The position numbers were made by a program, and so were the translations under genes. DNA of 64,000 nt from Polynucleobacter sp. MG-Unter2-18. Its GTDB lineage: Bacteria > Pseudomonadota > Gammaproteobacteria > Burkholderiales > Burkholderiaceae. Every line of letters begins with the position of its first letter. Within the stretch, counting starts at the first letter, position 1. Below, piece by piece: positions 32,706-41,251 of the stretch. The notes under the pieces are model-generated. The model saw only the letters and a program-made list of their open reading frames with translations. It did not search any database and was not told where the DNA came from. The stretch lies in assembly GCF_018687675.1 (NCBI RefSeq), contig NZ_CP061302.1:446192-510191 (forward strand), written 5' to 3'.

Positions 32706-34223
32706 CTAGATATTTTTTGATTTGTGTTTTGGCGTCAAAATCATTTGAGCTAGCAGAGCCAGCATAGCGGCTGGGATGGCTCCAGCAAGCATCAACGCGT
32801 GGTCGTTTACGGCCAGCCCAGCTACTATGCGATCACCAAATCCGCCGGCACCTACTAGCGCTGCTAGGGTGCAGGTACCAACTCCAATCACGGTTGCCGA
32901 TGCCAAACCCGTCATGATGACGGGTCGAGCAAACGGAAGCTCGATTGATAATAGTAACTGCCACTCATTGCAACCAAGAGCCAGCGCTGCTTCTTTGAGA
33001 TTGGATGGAACCTCCACCAAGCTAATGTGGGTTGCATTCACAATAGGCAGTAGGCCATAGAGAAATAAAGCTAACACTGCTGGCACAGCACCTATTTGAT
33101 CTAGTAGAGCAATCAATATCGTGAGGAGTGCAAGTGAAGGTATGGTTTGCAAAATACCAGTAGCCCCTAAAATCCAAGCCGCATATCGGGGTCGTCGACA
33201 TGCCAGAATGCCCAGAGGAATGCCGACTAGGAGAGCCATTGTTGAGGAGATCGCTACCAACAGAACATGATCACGCAGGGCGGTAAAAAAATCTGGACCA
33301 AAGAGTAGCTTAAAAAACCGGGAGAGTTGGGTAGGACTCTGTTGATCATTTGCAATGGTGTTTAAAAATATATTTGCCACTCTTTCAAAGCTGACGCCTG
33401 ACTCAGCTAGTCCATTGAGCTTGGCCATAGTAGCTTCATCTAATTTTCCTTCTAAGCTTTGTAAGGACTTCTCATCCAAATCAGAACGCATTAACAGGAC
33501 GGCATCGTAGCGTGGAAAAGCCTTCCTATCGTCTTCCAATAGAACCAGATTCTTTTGCGCAATTGCAGCATCAGTAGAGTAGGCGTCAACAATGTCGACA
33601 TCGCCACGCGCTAGAGCATCGTAGGCTAAGCCATGTTCTAGCACTTTCCCTGGCTTCATTGTTAAGCGGTAATTTTTAACCAGCGCAGACCAACCATCCG
33701 CCCGAGTCTTAAATTCTGGAGATAGGGCGATTCGCAAAGTGGCTTGCTGCTCAGTGCTGAGGTTTGCAACATCACTAATACGCTTCACACCCAAGGCTTT
33801 CGCTTGCTCTGCCCTCATGGCAAGTGCATAGGTGTTATTGAACCCAAGTGGTATCGCTACTTTTAAACCTTTAGGTTTAAGCCAAATATTGAGCTCACTC
33901 AGTGATGCTTGGGTTTCTGAGCGCTTTAGAATTTCTCGGAGAATGGTACCGGTGTACTCTGGGTAAACATCAATCTGACCTGTTGTCAGTGCTTGAATGA
34001 CAATCACAGTATTGCCTAGGCCTTGCCGATGGATGGATTGAACGCCAGCATCCCGTAATGTTTGATTGACTAATTCCCCGAGTACGTAGCTTTCTGTAAA
34101 ACGCTTTGAGCCAACTACAGTATTTTTTTCCATAGGCTGCGCCATTACGGAGCAGCTGAGTGCTACTCCGATACATAAGCTGAGCTTCATCCACAAAGGA
34201 AAAATATATTTACTGAAATACAA
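32706..34223 (-). CDS. Fused solute-binding protein and permease of an osmoprotectant-type ABC transporter
   Basis: 505 residues. Residues 1-28 are a signal peptide. Residues 32-290 form an OpuAC/ProX-like binding domain (VGSKRFTESYVLGELVNQTL, then DVYPEYTGTILREIL, and a DAYSTDAAIAQ region typical of quaternary-amine binders). Residues about 315-500 form a six-helix ProW-type permease with the EAA-like coupling loop EVPSNLKEAALALGCNEWQL. Fusion of binding protein and permease is known in EgtU (the other way round). Ergothioneine, selenoneine, betaine or choline are plausible ligands. The ATPase partner is not in the window. Confidence 0.85.
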   Translation of the reverse strand: MYFSKYIFPLWMKLSLCIGVALSCSVMAQPMEKNTVVGSKRFTESYVLGELVNQTLRDAGVQSIHRQGLGNTVIVIQALTTGQIDVYPEYTGTILREILKRSETQASLSELNIWLKPKGLKVAIPLGFNNTYALAMRAEQAKALGVKRISDVANLSTEQQATLRIALSPEFKTRADGWSALVKNYRLTMKPGKVLEHGLAYDALARGDVDIVDAYSTDAAIAQKNLVLLEDDRKAFPRYDAVLLMRSDLDEKSLQSLEGKLDEATMAKLNGLAESGVSFERVANIFLNTIANDQQSPTQLSRFFKLLFGPDFFTALRDHVLLVAISSTMALLVGIPLGILACRRPRYAAWILGATGILQTIPSLALLTILIALLDQIGAVPAVLALFLYGLLPIVNATHISLVEVPSNLKEAALALGCNEWQLLLSIELPFARPVIMTGLASATVIGVGTCTLAALVGAGGFGDRIVAGLAVNDHALMLAGAIPAAMLALLAQMILTPKHKSKNI

Positions 34224-34371
34224 GTGAGATTGACCTCGTTAATAACACAAGATCCCATCATAAAAGCCTTTGGCTTATCTTGCCTGATAGGCTAGTTTTG
34301 AGTTATGTCACTTTAGGGTGGCGTTTACTGTTACATTGGGTTGATCCAACTTAATAGCAAAGACTATTTAT

Positions 34372-34797
34372 ATGTCAGTCGACTTAGATTTCAAGGCGCT
34401 AGTGTCACAACTGGGTGAAGCAGTCATTATTTCTGACCGAGATGAAAATATTTTATTTTGGAATGTATCTGCCGAGCGAATCTTTGGATTTACTCCAGAT
34501 GAAGCCCTGGGAAAAACACTCAGCATCATTACGCCTGAGCGCTTTAGAGAGCGGCACTCAAAAGGCTACTTTCATACAATTCAGACTGGACAAACTAAGT
34601 ATGGACATACTTTACTGAGGGTCCCTGCAGTCCATAAAGATGGACGTTCTATTTCAATTGCATTCTCAGTAAGCATGTTATTTGATGAGCAAAAACAAGC
34701 TATTGCAATAGCGGCAATCATTCGAGATGAGACAGAGCGGTTTCAGGAGGAGCGCCAATTAAAGGCAAAGCTAGCAGCTTATGAGAGCAGTGATTGA
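34372..34797 (+). CDS. Stand-alone PAS domain protein
   Basis: 141 residues, ATG 34372. The PAS core is recognised by LGEAVIISDRDENILFWNVSAERIFGFTP-type N-cap and helix and by SIAFSVSMLFDEQKQAIAIAAIIRD strands, then a short coiled-coil end (RFQEERQLKAKLAAYE). There is no attached kinase, GGDEF or other output domain, so it may sense a ligand or redox state and act on a separate partner, or be a remnant. Its terminator is the last chromosomal element before the tRNA-Lys island. Confidence 0.85.
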   Translation: MSVDLDFKALVSQLGEAVIISDRDENILFWNVSAERIFGFTPDEALGKTLSIITPERFRERHSKGYFHTIQTGQTKYGHTLLRVPAVHKDGRSISIAFSVSMLFDEQKQAIAIAAIIRDETERFQEERQLKAKLAAYESSD

Positions 34798-34811
34798 TGA
34801 CGGTCTAAAGA

Positions 34812-34843
34812 AAAAGCCCCTGAACTTTCATTCAAGGGCTTTT
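34812..34843. terminator. Bidirectional terminator between PAS gene and tRNA-Lys 3' end
   Basis: AAAAGCCCCTGAA (34812-34824) pairs with TTCAAGGGCTTTT (34831-34843), one mismatch. It follows the PAS gene on the plus strand. On the minus strand it starts 7 bases past the duplicated tRNA-Lys 3' end and ends in five T, so before the island arrived it probably terminated the tRNA-Lys transcript. Confidence 0.8.
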
Positions 34844-34850
34844 GTATTAC

Positions 34851-34895
34851 TGGTGGGTCGGGCGAGATTCGAACTCGCGACCAACGGATTAAAAG
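34851..34895 (-). repeat. Distal attachment site: 45-bp copy of the tRNA-Lys 3' half
   Basis: Identical, base for base, to 41252-41296, the part of tRNA-Lys from the anticodon loop (CTTTTAA) to the encoded CCA. A single-base shift of comparison on both ends breaks identity. The repeat marks the far boundary of the inserted island. Confidence 0.92.
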
Positions 34896-35100
34896 AGCCT
34901 TACAGCATTTTGAGTGATAAACAATCATACTGCAAGCTACTTAAGGCGTCTAATTTTGATTAACTCCGGAGCTTTTGTACTGACTTCACTAAGAGTCCTA
35001 CAACGATCTGGATCCAAATTTTTTGCCGCATTGCTACTTGGCTATGCTGCTGGAGCTAGAGGTCTATAACGATTTCAGTTTTTTTGAGACTACAGCATGT

Positions 35101-35250
35101 TTAGGATTTCAGGCTTGGATCTGGTAATTGTTCAAATTGATCAAGCTTCGTTTGATCTTCGTTGAATATCAGCATTAATATTGCCTTCTCGTATGCCAGA
35201 AATGCAGCCCATTCCGGCTCCTGATTGGGGGAGGGCTTTTGATCTTTCAT
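35101..35250 (-). CDS. Short unknown gene of the island (49 residues)
   Basis: A 49-codon frame starting ATG at 35250 and ending TAA at 35101. The product begins MKDQKPSPNQEPEWAAFLAY, has a hydrophobic helix segment EKAILMLIF and a charged end. It begins 26 bases after the end of the next upstream gene on the same strand, so co-transcription is plausible. No strong ribosome site was found, hence low confidence. Confidence 0.4.
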   Translation of the reverse strand: MKDQKPSPNQEPEWAAFLAYEKAILMLIFNEDQTKLDQFEQLPDPSLKS

Positions 35251-35276
35251 TATTTATATTTTAGTGAGGTAGGGGG

Positions 35277-35462
35277 TTAAAACCCTAGTTCCTCTGCCAT
35301 CATTACCGCCTTTTCGCGCGTAAGACCAGGATTGTTTTTGATAGCCGCTTCAATAGGGCCGAGGGGGTAGGATTTAGATTGCGCTTTCGGAGAGGCATTT
35401 TTATCTCGAAGTAAAGCCTCCAGAATGGGTTTGCTATTCTTTAGTAACTCTTTTTTGCCCAT
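35277..35462 (-). CDS. Small unknown island protein (61 residues)
   Basis: ATG at 35462 with AGGAAG ten or so bases upstream on the minus strand. The product is basic at its start (GKKELLKNSKPILEALLRDK) and ends GLTREKAVMMAEELGF, a helix with an EELGF finish seen in small proteins of Burkholderiales islands. No known domain. Confidence 0.6.
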   Translation of the reverse strand: MGKKELLKNSKPILEALLRDKNASPKAQSKSYPLGPIEAAIKNNPGLTREKAVMMAEELGF

Positions 35463-35585
35463 TATGTATATCTTCCTCTAGAAATAAAAAATAGCCATGA
35501 CTAAAAATATATTACGAAACATAAATCCATATTAGGGTACTTCTATCCATAGTAAAGTCTAAATAATAGATTTCACTTAAGTTCT

Positions 35586-35945
35586 TCACTCAAAGTCATC
35601 AATATTAACTATTGTGACGCGGGCGTATTTATCTTTTTGTAAAGCCATTGCAACCCCCCATACCTCGCCATAAACGGTTTTTAAATCACTATCGACTGAA
35701 TTTTTAAAGTTGGGGTAGTCGATTTCAAGAATAATTTCAGTGAGTCGTTTAGCAACAATTTCCTTATCGATAACAGACCGCCAGTGATAGTCCCTATCGG
35801 GGCTATATTTCGGAAGGTATTTTGGCATGTAGCCTTTAAAGTTATCCGTTATATGATGACACTGTCTGGCCCTTACCAATAAAGTTTTTTTGTCATTGGC
35901 GTTCTCAACAATACTCAATAAACCGTGTTTGGTAAATACCCACAT
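35586..35945 (-). CDS. Small unknown protein partner of the island nuclease
   Basis: 119 residues, no family name I can give. The start MWVFTKHGLLSIVENAND is a beta-hairpin-like element that I have seen in small proteins without assigned function. Aromatic and charged throughout, cytoplasmic. It is 8 bases downstream of the nuclease on the same strand, which suggests that the two are co-expressed and may act together in defence. Confidence 0.6.
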   Translation of the reverse strand: MWVFTKHGLLSIVENANDKKTLLVRARQCHHITDNFKGYMPKYLPKYSPDRDYHWRSVIDKEIVAKRLTEIILEIDYPNFKNSVDSDLKTVYGEVWGVAMALQKDKYARVTIVNIDDFE

Positions 35946-35953
35946 AGATCCTC

Positions 35954-37063
35954 CTAGTCAGTTTCTTCAACAGTCCCCTTGTAAATCTTTAATATATCAG
36001 CCAAGCTGATATTGATACCTTTTTTAAGAAGTGCCTCGTTCCTCTGGGCATAAATTGACTTAATTAATATTGCTTTGTTATCAAAGACTCCATGATGAAT
36101 TAATCGGTGACAATTGGGACATAGAGCAACAATATTAGCCACAATATCTAAGCTATTTTCATAAAGCTCTTGCTGTGACATTGGTATCAGATGATGTGCT
36201 TCGACATACATTTTTCCAGAAACACTTGAAATAAAGCTTACATGCTCACTATTGAACTCGCAATTAAAATTTGCCTTTTTAATGGCCCCTCTTGATTTTT
36301 TAACATCTCTTTTGTACTTAACCCCAACTACAGATGGAAGTTGATTTGGTTTTAATTCTGGCCCATTAACCTCATTTAGCAATTCCGCTTCATCGACTGT
36401 TAATATTTCCTCAACTTCTTTTTGGAATTCAGAATCACTTAAAGCCTGAAGCGACATCAGATTTGGCCCTGCTAAATTAAATAACTGGTCATAAGCTAAA
36501 AGTAGTTTTTTTAAGTCCCTAGAAAATTCTTGCTCTGTTGGAAGGCTTTTAACTTGATATACAAAACTTGCTATCGCCCCCAATTCATATCCTTTAGAGT
36601 TATCGGTCTCTGCTTTTAAGTCAATGGGTCCATAAGTCGCTCCAGCTATTGGCTCAAGATAAGCTCTAGCCTTTTCAGCAGTTTCTTTAATTTTTTTTAG
36701 GGCTAAACTTTTTTTCTTAAACTCCTCAGTAAAGGCTTTGTATCCCTGATTTAGAGATAAGACGCAGCTTTGCATATCCTTTGCAAAAAGTAAAACTATG
36801 TCAAAGCCGCTCTGAGCTGAAGTGGTGATCCGAGTGTCAAAGGTGGCAACCCATGGGGTATGGGTCATCCCCGTATTACCATATGACCCTTGGAACTTAT
36901 ATCGCTCAATAGGAAGATTTGATTGCCGGACGATCTCTCCCATTAAGTCAGGAATTCCTCTTTTTAGGGCAACTTGTGAGGGCGAATTAATATTCCTAGC
37001 AACGCCATTATTAATATTGACCGTATTGGAGTAGTCCTGAAATACTTGCTGTAGTAGTTTCAT
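35954..37063 (-). CDS. McrB_N-domain HNH endonuclease (type IV restriction-like)
   Basis: 369 residues. The N-terminal region (about 25-200) has the MrcB/McrB_N-type signature: GKNTGM-like stretch SYGNTGMTHTPWVATFDTRITTSAQ-type, and GFDIVLLFAKDMQSCVLSLNQGY. The C-terminal domain is HNH: C268 in NFNCEF, H290/H291 in YVEAHHLIPM, N310, and CPNCHRLIHHG (315-324) with zinc-type cysteines C315/C318. Such proteins recognise modified DNA and cut it. Not the usual AAA+ McrB, as no GTPase is present. Likely anti-phage. Confidence 0.85.
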   Translation of the reverse strand: MKLLQQVFQDYSNTVNINNGVARNINSPSQVALKRGIPDLMGEIVRQSNLPIERYKFQGSYGNTGMTHTPWVATFDTRITTSAQSGFDIVLLFAKDMQSCVLSLNQGYKAFTEEFKKKSLALKKIKETAEKARAYLEPIAGATYGPIDLKAETDNSKGYELGAIASFVYQVKSLPTEQEFSRDLKKLLLAYDQLFNLAGPNLMSLQALSDSEFQKEVEEILTVDEAELLNEVNGPELKPNQLPSVVGVKYKRDVKKSRGAIKKANFNCEFNSEHVSFISSVSGKMYVEAHHLIPMSQQELYENSLDIVANIVALCPNCHRLIHHGVFDNKAILIKSIYAQRNEALLKKGINISLADILKIYKGTVEETD

Positions 37064-37221
37064 TTATTTTTGATAGCCAATTTAAGCGTTGTATTTTTAG
37101 TTAAGAAAAATACTAGTCTATTATATAAATTAATATTAAACCTAGTTAATTCATCTCGCTTGGCTTTTTTGATACCCCTCTTTATCCTGAATCATTATTC
37201 GATTATTAATCCGTACAACTC

Positions 37222-38571
37222 ATGCGCTTTTTTCATCAATTTCAATATTGGGTAGTCAAAACAAAAATTCGTAACTTCGCTGCATGGACGGCGGGGGCGA
37301 TTTTTGTTTTCTTCTTCTTCTTAAGTTCAGCAGGAACGATGATCAAAACCTCTGAAAATAATGCAGAAATTGCTCGTATAAACGCAGGCATTCCAGTTGA
37401 GCAGTGTGCTGCGATAGTTGAGCAGTGCGACCTGAGGGATAAGGAGGAGAGAGAATTCTTAACAGCAAATGGACTCGGAGATAAATACAAGCCATTCATA
37501 TATTCTTGCATTGAAGTATTAAAAAGAGCTGCCGGTATTGCTGGTTGCACCCCAAGCGAGATGTACTCATGGGCTCAAGTCTTTCAAATGCACTTTTTCA
37601 CGCCTAATTTACTCGAGAGTCTCCTGCTTTTTTGGGCAGTGCCTTTTTTTACTTTCGTAGCACTCAAGCTTCTTTCTTATGAAAGAAACGCTGGGTGGGT
37701 TCGCCTCTCCGTAGTTTCTGCTTTATTTTTTTCGGTTTTTTCTCTTCTTTATTTCTGGGATTACTACAGTGATATTGAGCTTTTTGCTCGATGGTTCAGC
37801 ATCTCATTTGCTGGTCTTGTTGTGCCTATTGCAGCTAAGACAGTTTTCTTCTGGGTGAAGAGTGGTTTTAATGAAGGAAGTGGTTCTATTGCCCCATTCG
37901 ATCTTGCATCAGATACCCCATATAACGCTGTAAAAGAGTCGCTATTAAACGATAATTCTGATTTAATTGGTCAATCTGATCAAAAAATATTACCAGCTGG
38001 AAGTTTTTGGGACCGTTTTTTTGCAAGGTGTATTGACTTGCCTATTGCCGTAATTATTGTTGTGTTAATCTCAATTTTCATACCGGAATTCCCTGAACAC
38101 GGCAGCTTAATTCCATTGTGGATTTTCTTAAATGCGGTTATTCGTTTGGCTATCCTATGTATAGTCATCATCTTGTGGGATGCTTTTTGGATATCCAGGT
38201 ATGGCGCAACCCCAGGAAAAATGCTTTTTGGATTAACTATCAAGGATAAGAGTGGCAAGACACCATCCTGGGGAGCTGCAAAAACTAGGGCAATAGGATT
38301 TCTTGGGCAGGGTCTTCACTACACCATATTCTTCCCGCTATTACAGATCTTTGGATTAATCAGCTCATGGAGGAGGCGTGATGAAGTGCAGCCATGGGAC
38401 CGGGCATTAGGAACACAAGTTCTTCAAAGCTCACTAGGGGTGGCCCATAGATTGATTGTTAGAGTAATCGCTGTAGTGCTTATCCTCTCCACCGTGCTTG
38501 TAATGCAAGTTCTTATGCAGGTTTACAAGCAGGAAATGCGTAATCAAATCGTTGAACAATATGTAAAATAG
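37222..38571 (+). CDS. RDD-family membrane protein with a large N-terminal region
   Basis: 449 residues with ATG 37222. An N-terminal membrane helix (about 19-39) is followed by a Cys-containing loop, then helices near 130-150, 160-180 and 190-215, and an RDD domain from about 255 (FWDRFFARCIDL, then GATPGKMLFGLTIKD and ending in a final helix near 425). RDD proteins are multi-span, sometimes transport-related. The role in the island is unknown. It is the only island gene on the plus strand. Confidence 0.8.
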   Translation: MRFFHQFQYWVVKTKIRNFAAWTAGAIFVFFFFLSSAGTMIKTSENNAEIARINAGIPVEQCAAIVEQCDLRDKEEREFLTANGLGDKYKPFIYSCIEVLKRAAGIAGCTPSEMYSWAQVFQMHFFTPNLLESLLLFWAVPFFTFVALKLLSYERNAGWVRLSVVSALFFSVFSLLYFWDYYSDIELFARWFSISFAGLVVPIAAKTVFFWVKSGFNEGSGSIAPFDLASDTPYNAVKESLLNDNSDLIGQSDQKILPAGSFWDRFFARCIDLPIAVIIVVLISIFIPEFPEHGSLIPLWIFLNAVIRLAILCIVIILWDAFWISRYGATPGKMLFGLTIKDKSGKTPSWGAAKTRAIGFLGQGLHYTIFFPLLQIFGLISSWRRRDEVQPWDRALGTQVLQSSLGVAHRLIVRVIAVVLILSTVLVMQVLMQVYKQEMRNQIVEQYVK

Positions 38572-38729
38572 CTACTAATTCTTGATTAGGTCATTGTTGG
38601 CACAAAAATTTTTGATACCTTCGCGCGCGCGATGCGTGTAGTTAAGTGTTTATTTTACTAACCTCTTTTTTCTTTTCATTCGACGGGGATTAAATTAAGG
38701 TTTAAATGTACATGACTTATTTAAGTCAA

Positions 38730-39257
38730 TCAAAATGGCAGATCATTATCATCTAGATAGTCTTTAAGGGAACCCCCTTTACTATAAGCTGTATTTGACT
38801 TACCTGAATTGGACTTGTCTTGTCTTAAGACTTGCAAGTTACTTACATCATGGATGGAGGGTACTTTAACTCCATTATTTGCTGTAGAAGCTAGTTTTTC
38901 TTTAAAACGCCTCCGACTCTCCTTGCCTCCTTCACTTTGTCGATTTCTTTTCTCTTGGAGATGTTCGCGATATTTCTCCAGTTCGATACAGGTTAAGATT
39001 TCACCATTAAAGTGAAAAAACTTCGATAGGTAAGGGAGTATTGTGGCTACTTCATCAACTGGAAGTCCTAATACTATTGCAAGTTTTTTGGGATCTCTTG
39101 GTAATGATTGATTTACCCAGCACTCAAGTCGCAAGGTATACAACAATCCTCGTTGACTTAAATTCAACAATCGATACTCCATTCGACTCATCATTGATGC
39201 TGCATATTCTTGGAATGCAGGCGCATCTCTGCCTTGGCTTATCTTCGGCAAGCTCAT
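38730..39257 (-). CDS. DUF1376-like phage/island protein
   Basis: 175 residues with ATG 39257, which overlaps the stop of the upstream gene (ATGA). The 39272 ATG in the same frame is less likely for that reason. RLLNLSQRGLLYTLRLECW followed by LPRDPKKLAIVLGLPVDEV and FFHFNGEILTC is the short-winged-helix layout of YdaU/DUF1376 proteins, often next to phage replication genes. The tail is basic and disordered, ending DYLDDNDLPF, which resembles the C-terminal tip of single-strand DNA-binding proteins. Confidence 0.65.
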   Translation of the reverse strand: MSLPKISQGRDAPAFQEYAASMMSRMEYRLLNLSQRGLLYTLRLECWVNQSLPRDPKKLAIVLGLPVDEVATILPYLSKFFHFNGEILTCIELEKYREHLQEKRNRQSEGGKESRRRFKEKLASTANNGVKVPSIHDVSNLQVLRQDKSNSGKSNTAYSKGGSLKDYLDDNDLPF

Positions 39258-39562
39258 AATGTTTTCTCGCAACCAATAATTTTTTTTGCTACAACATCAA
39301 AACGACCGGAGTGTACAAAGTAATCTCGACCCAGTCTGATGATTGCATGGCTTTGGACCAGCTCACGCCGATTATTTTTTAAGAACCATTCAAATGACTC
39401 CTTGCGACCCCAGATTATGCGAACCCAATCAGGAGCGCCATTTTGGTAGTAATCATCCTTACGACGCAGTTTTGATAATTCAACATCATTCATTTCATTT
39501 CTCCAATTTAATACCGCTTCCGGCGACAAACTGAGAATAGATTTGAATGTAGATACAGCCAA
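39254..39562 (-). CDS. Small basic island protein, possible DNA-binding or excisionase-like
   Basis: 102 residues, ATG at 39562. The second half has a helix-turn-helix-like pattern: WVRIIWGRKESFEWFLKNNR then LVQSHAIIRLGRDYFVHSGRF, like MerR-type excisionases in which a wing follows two helices. Translationally coupled to the DUF1376-like gene by four bases. Function inferred from size, charge and location only. Confidence 0.5.
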   Translation of the reverse strand: MAVSTFKSILSLSPEAVLNWRNEMNDVELSKLRRKDDYYQNGAPDWVRIIWGRKESFEWFLKNNRRELVQSHAIIRLGRDYFVHSGRFDVVAKKIIGCEKTL

Positions 39563-39596
39563 TTACCGGGTAATCGATTGCCAGGTAATAGATGGC

Positions 39597-40064
39597 TTAT
39601 TTACGAAACTCCGAATACCAATTGATGAGGGTATTCGCTGAAACAGCAAAGCCGCAATCATTTAATATTTGGGATGCTTTTTCATAGGCACTGATTTTCG
39701 GTGAGTATCTGGATTTTGAAAGCCCTTCTTTTGTTGCAATTAGGTCAACAAGACTTACTGCAGTCTTTTTCAAGCTGATTGGATGAATTTTCCCGCCTCC
39801 TCTAGTCCGAACTGGGGGTGACATTGATAGTGCTTGATCAACCATATCTCCAAGAAGATGCTTTCTTGTGCCCTCGGGGAGCTTGATGGTGATTAGTGCT
39901 CTGTAAACACCTTTTGCCATTCTCTCAAGGCTGATATCACCAGCCTTGTAGCCCTCGAGCCAGATACCTAAGGCAATGGCCTGGGCTTTATCCAGCAGCC
40001 TTTTACTGTCCCCTAACGCCTTTTTCTCTTGAGGGCTTAAGGGGGTGGTTAACAGGGTATTCAT
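39597..40064 (-). CDS. Unknown island protein, 155 residues
   Basis: ATG at 40064. Mainly helical; opens TTPLSPQEKKALGDSKRLLD, has a short basic linker RTRGGGKIHPISL and ends with NDCGFAVSANTLINWYSEFR, which has the spacing of a helix-turn-helix (ASQILND...AVSANTLINWY). It may be a regulator of the island. No family recognised. Confidence 0.55.
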   Translation of the reverse strand: MNTLLTTPLSPQEKKALGDSKRLLDKAQAIALGIWLEGYKAGDISLERMAKGVYRALITIKLPEGTRKHLLGDMVDQALSMSPPVRTRGGGKIHPISLKKTAVSLVDLIATKEGLSKSRYSPKISAYEKASQILNDCGFAVSANTLINWYSEFRK

Positions 40065-40310
40065 ATCTGTTCTTTGTTTAGATTATCACGAAGAGTATCA
40101 GTATTTAAGTGTAAATAGCGCAAGACTATTTGTGGAGTTTTTTGTGATTAAGATGGGCCATGATTACCGTCATTTAAGCGCCTCCTAGGACTAGGTTCGA
40201 TGTTGCAATATGCCAGTAATGGTGGATAGTCCGCTCCTCAGGTAGATTAGATTTTTTTAATTAAATTTTCAGGTTCGCTTGATTGACGAGGCTCCAAAAG
40301 ACTATTTGCA

Positions 40311-41168
40311 TCAACCCCAAGCTCTTGCAACACCCTCTCTGAGGTGATCAACATTGAGATGGGAATAGCGCATTGCCATCTTTGGTGACGAGTGATTGAG
40401 TTGAGCCATGAGACCGGCCAATTGCATACCACTTGCAGCGAGCATTGATGCACAGATATGGCGGCAGCCATGAAAGGCAAAATATTCCACGCCAGCAAGC
40501 TTTAGAGTGCGTGCCCAGCTCTTTCTAAATGATCTATTGCCAAAGACTAGTGTGTCTGAGGTATCCAGGTCGCGCTTAATATTTTTTAGCTCTATGACTG
40601 CCTGGCTGCTAATGGCGGCGGAGTAGGGCTTGCCATTTTTTGATGTTGGAAAGTGAACTGAGCCGCGCTCTAGATCAACATCACGCCAAGTCATGGTCTG
40701 GAGATTGCCTAACCTGGCACCAGATGTCATGGCTACGCAGATCATTGCTGTGAACTTTCTCCAGCGCATTAGGCGAGACGCATCGATGATGTGATCAATC
40801 TGATCTCTCGATAAGTTAATGATGCGTCCAGGACCTTCTCTGGCTTTCTCTACGCCTTTGGTTGGCGAGATTGTTGATTTGGGAATGATGCGCTGGCTCT
40901 TGCCTAGCTTATAAATATGGCCTAGAGCAGAGATATGACGATTGAGTGTGCCCGCTGCTAATGGCTCGCCACTTTTTGCCCAGATGCCGCCAGGGAGTTG
41001 CCGAAGTTTGCCGCGCCTGGCCATTAACTCAATTCCAGCATCAACATCTTCCGAAGTGATTTCTGAAATATCTTTTTCGCCCATAAATTCGATCCAATAT
41101 CGGATGCGGGCTTTGAGTCTAGTGTCGGCATGTCCCAGTGCAAACTGGGCTAATGATGAAAATTTCAT
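40311..41168 (-). CDS. Tyrosine-type site-specific integrase of the tRNA-Lys island
   Basis: 285 residues, ATG at 41168 with AAGGAG six bases upstream. The catalytic set is intact: Arg in GARLGNL, Lys in TSKNGK, HxxR in FHGCRHICAS, His in LNHSSPK, and Tyr in MRYSHLN near the C-terminus. It is shorter than phage P4-type integrases (about 400) because the N-terminal arm-binding domain is reduced. It starts 84 bases from the intact tRNA end, the usual position for an enzyme acting on att sites in a tRNA. Confidence 0.92.
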   Translation of the reverse strand: MKFSSLAQFALGHADTRLKARIRYWIEFMGEKDISEITSEDVDAGIELMARRGKLRQLPGGIWAKSGEPLAAGTLNRHISALGHIYKLGKSQRIIPKSTISPTKGVEKAREGPGRIINLSRDQIDHIIDASRLMRWRKFTAMICVAMTSGARLGNLQTMTWRDVDLERGSVHFPTSKNGKPYSAAISSQAVIELKNIKRDLDTSDTLVFGNRSFRKSWARTLKLAGVEYFAFHGCRHICASMLAASGMQLAGLMAQLNHSSPKMAMRYSHLNVDHLREGVARAWG

Positions 41169-41251
41169 TTAAAACTCCTTACTTTAGATAAAGGGGCAAC
41201 GGACTTGCCGCTGCTGCTTTATCACTCGCGAGAGAAGTAAGGGCTTGATGT

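Noticed and set aside
34781..34963. Frame crossing the PAS end, terminator and distal att copy
   Set aside because: It reads through a terminator and a tRNA fragment, so it cannot be a real gene.
40247..40498. Short minus-strand frame overlapping the end of the integrase
   Set aside because: It runs in another frame within the integrase coding sequence and has no independent support.
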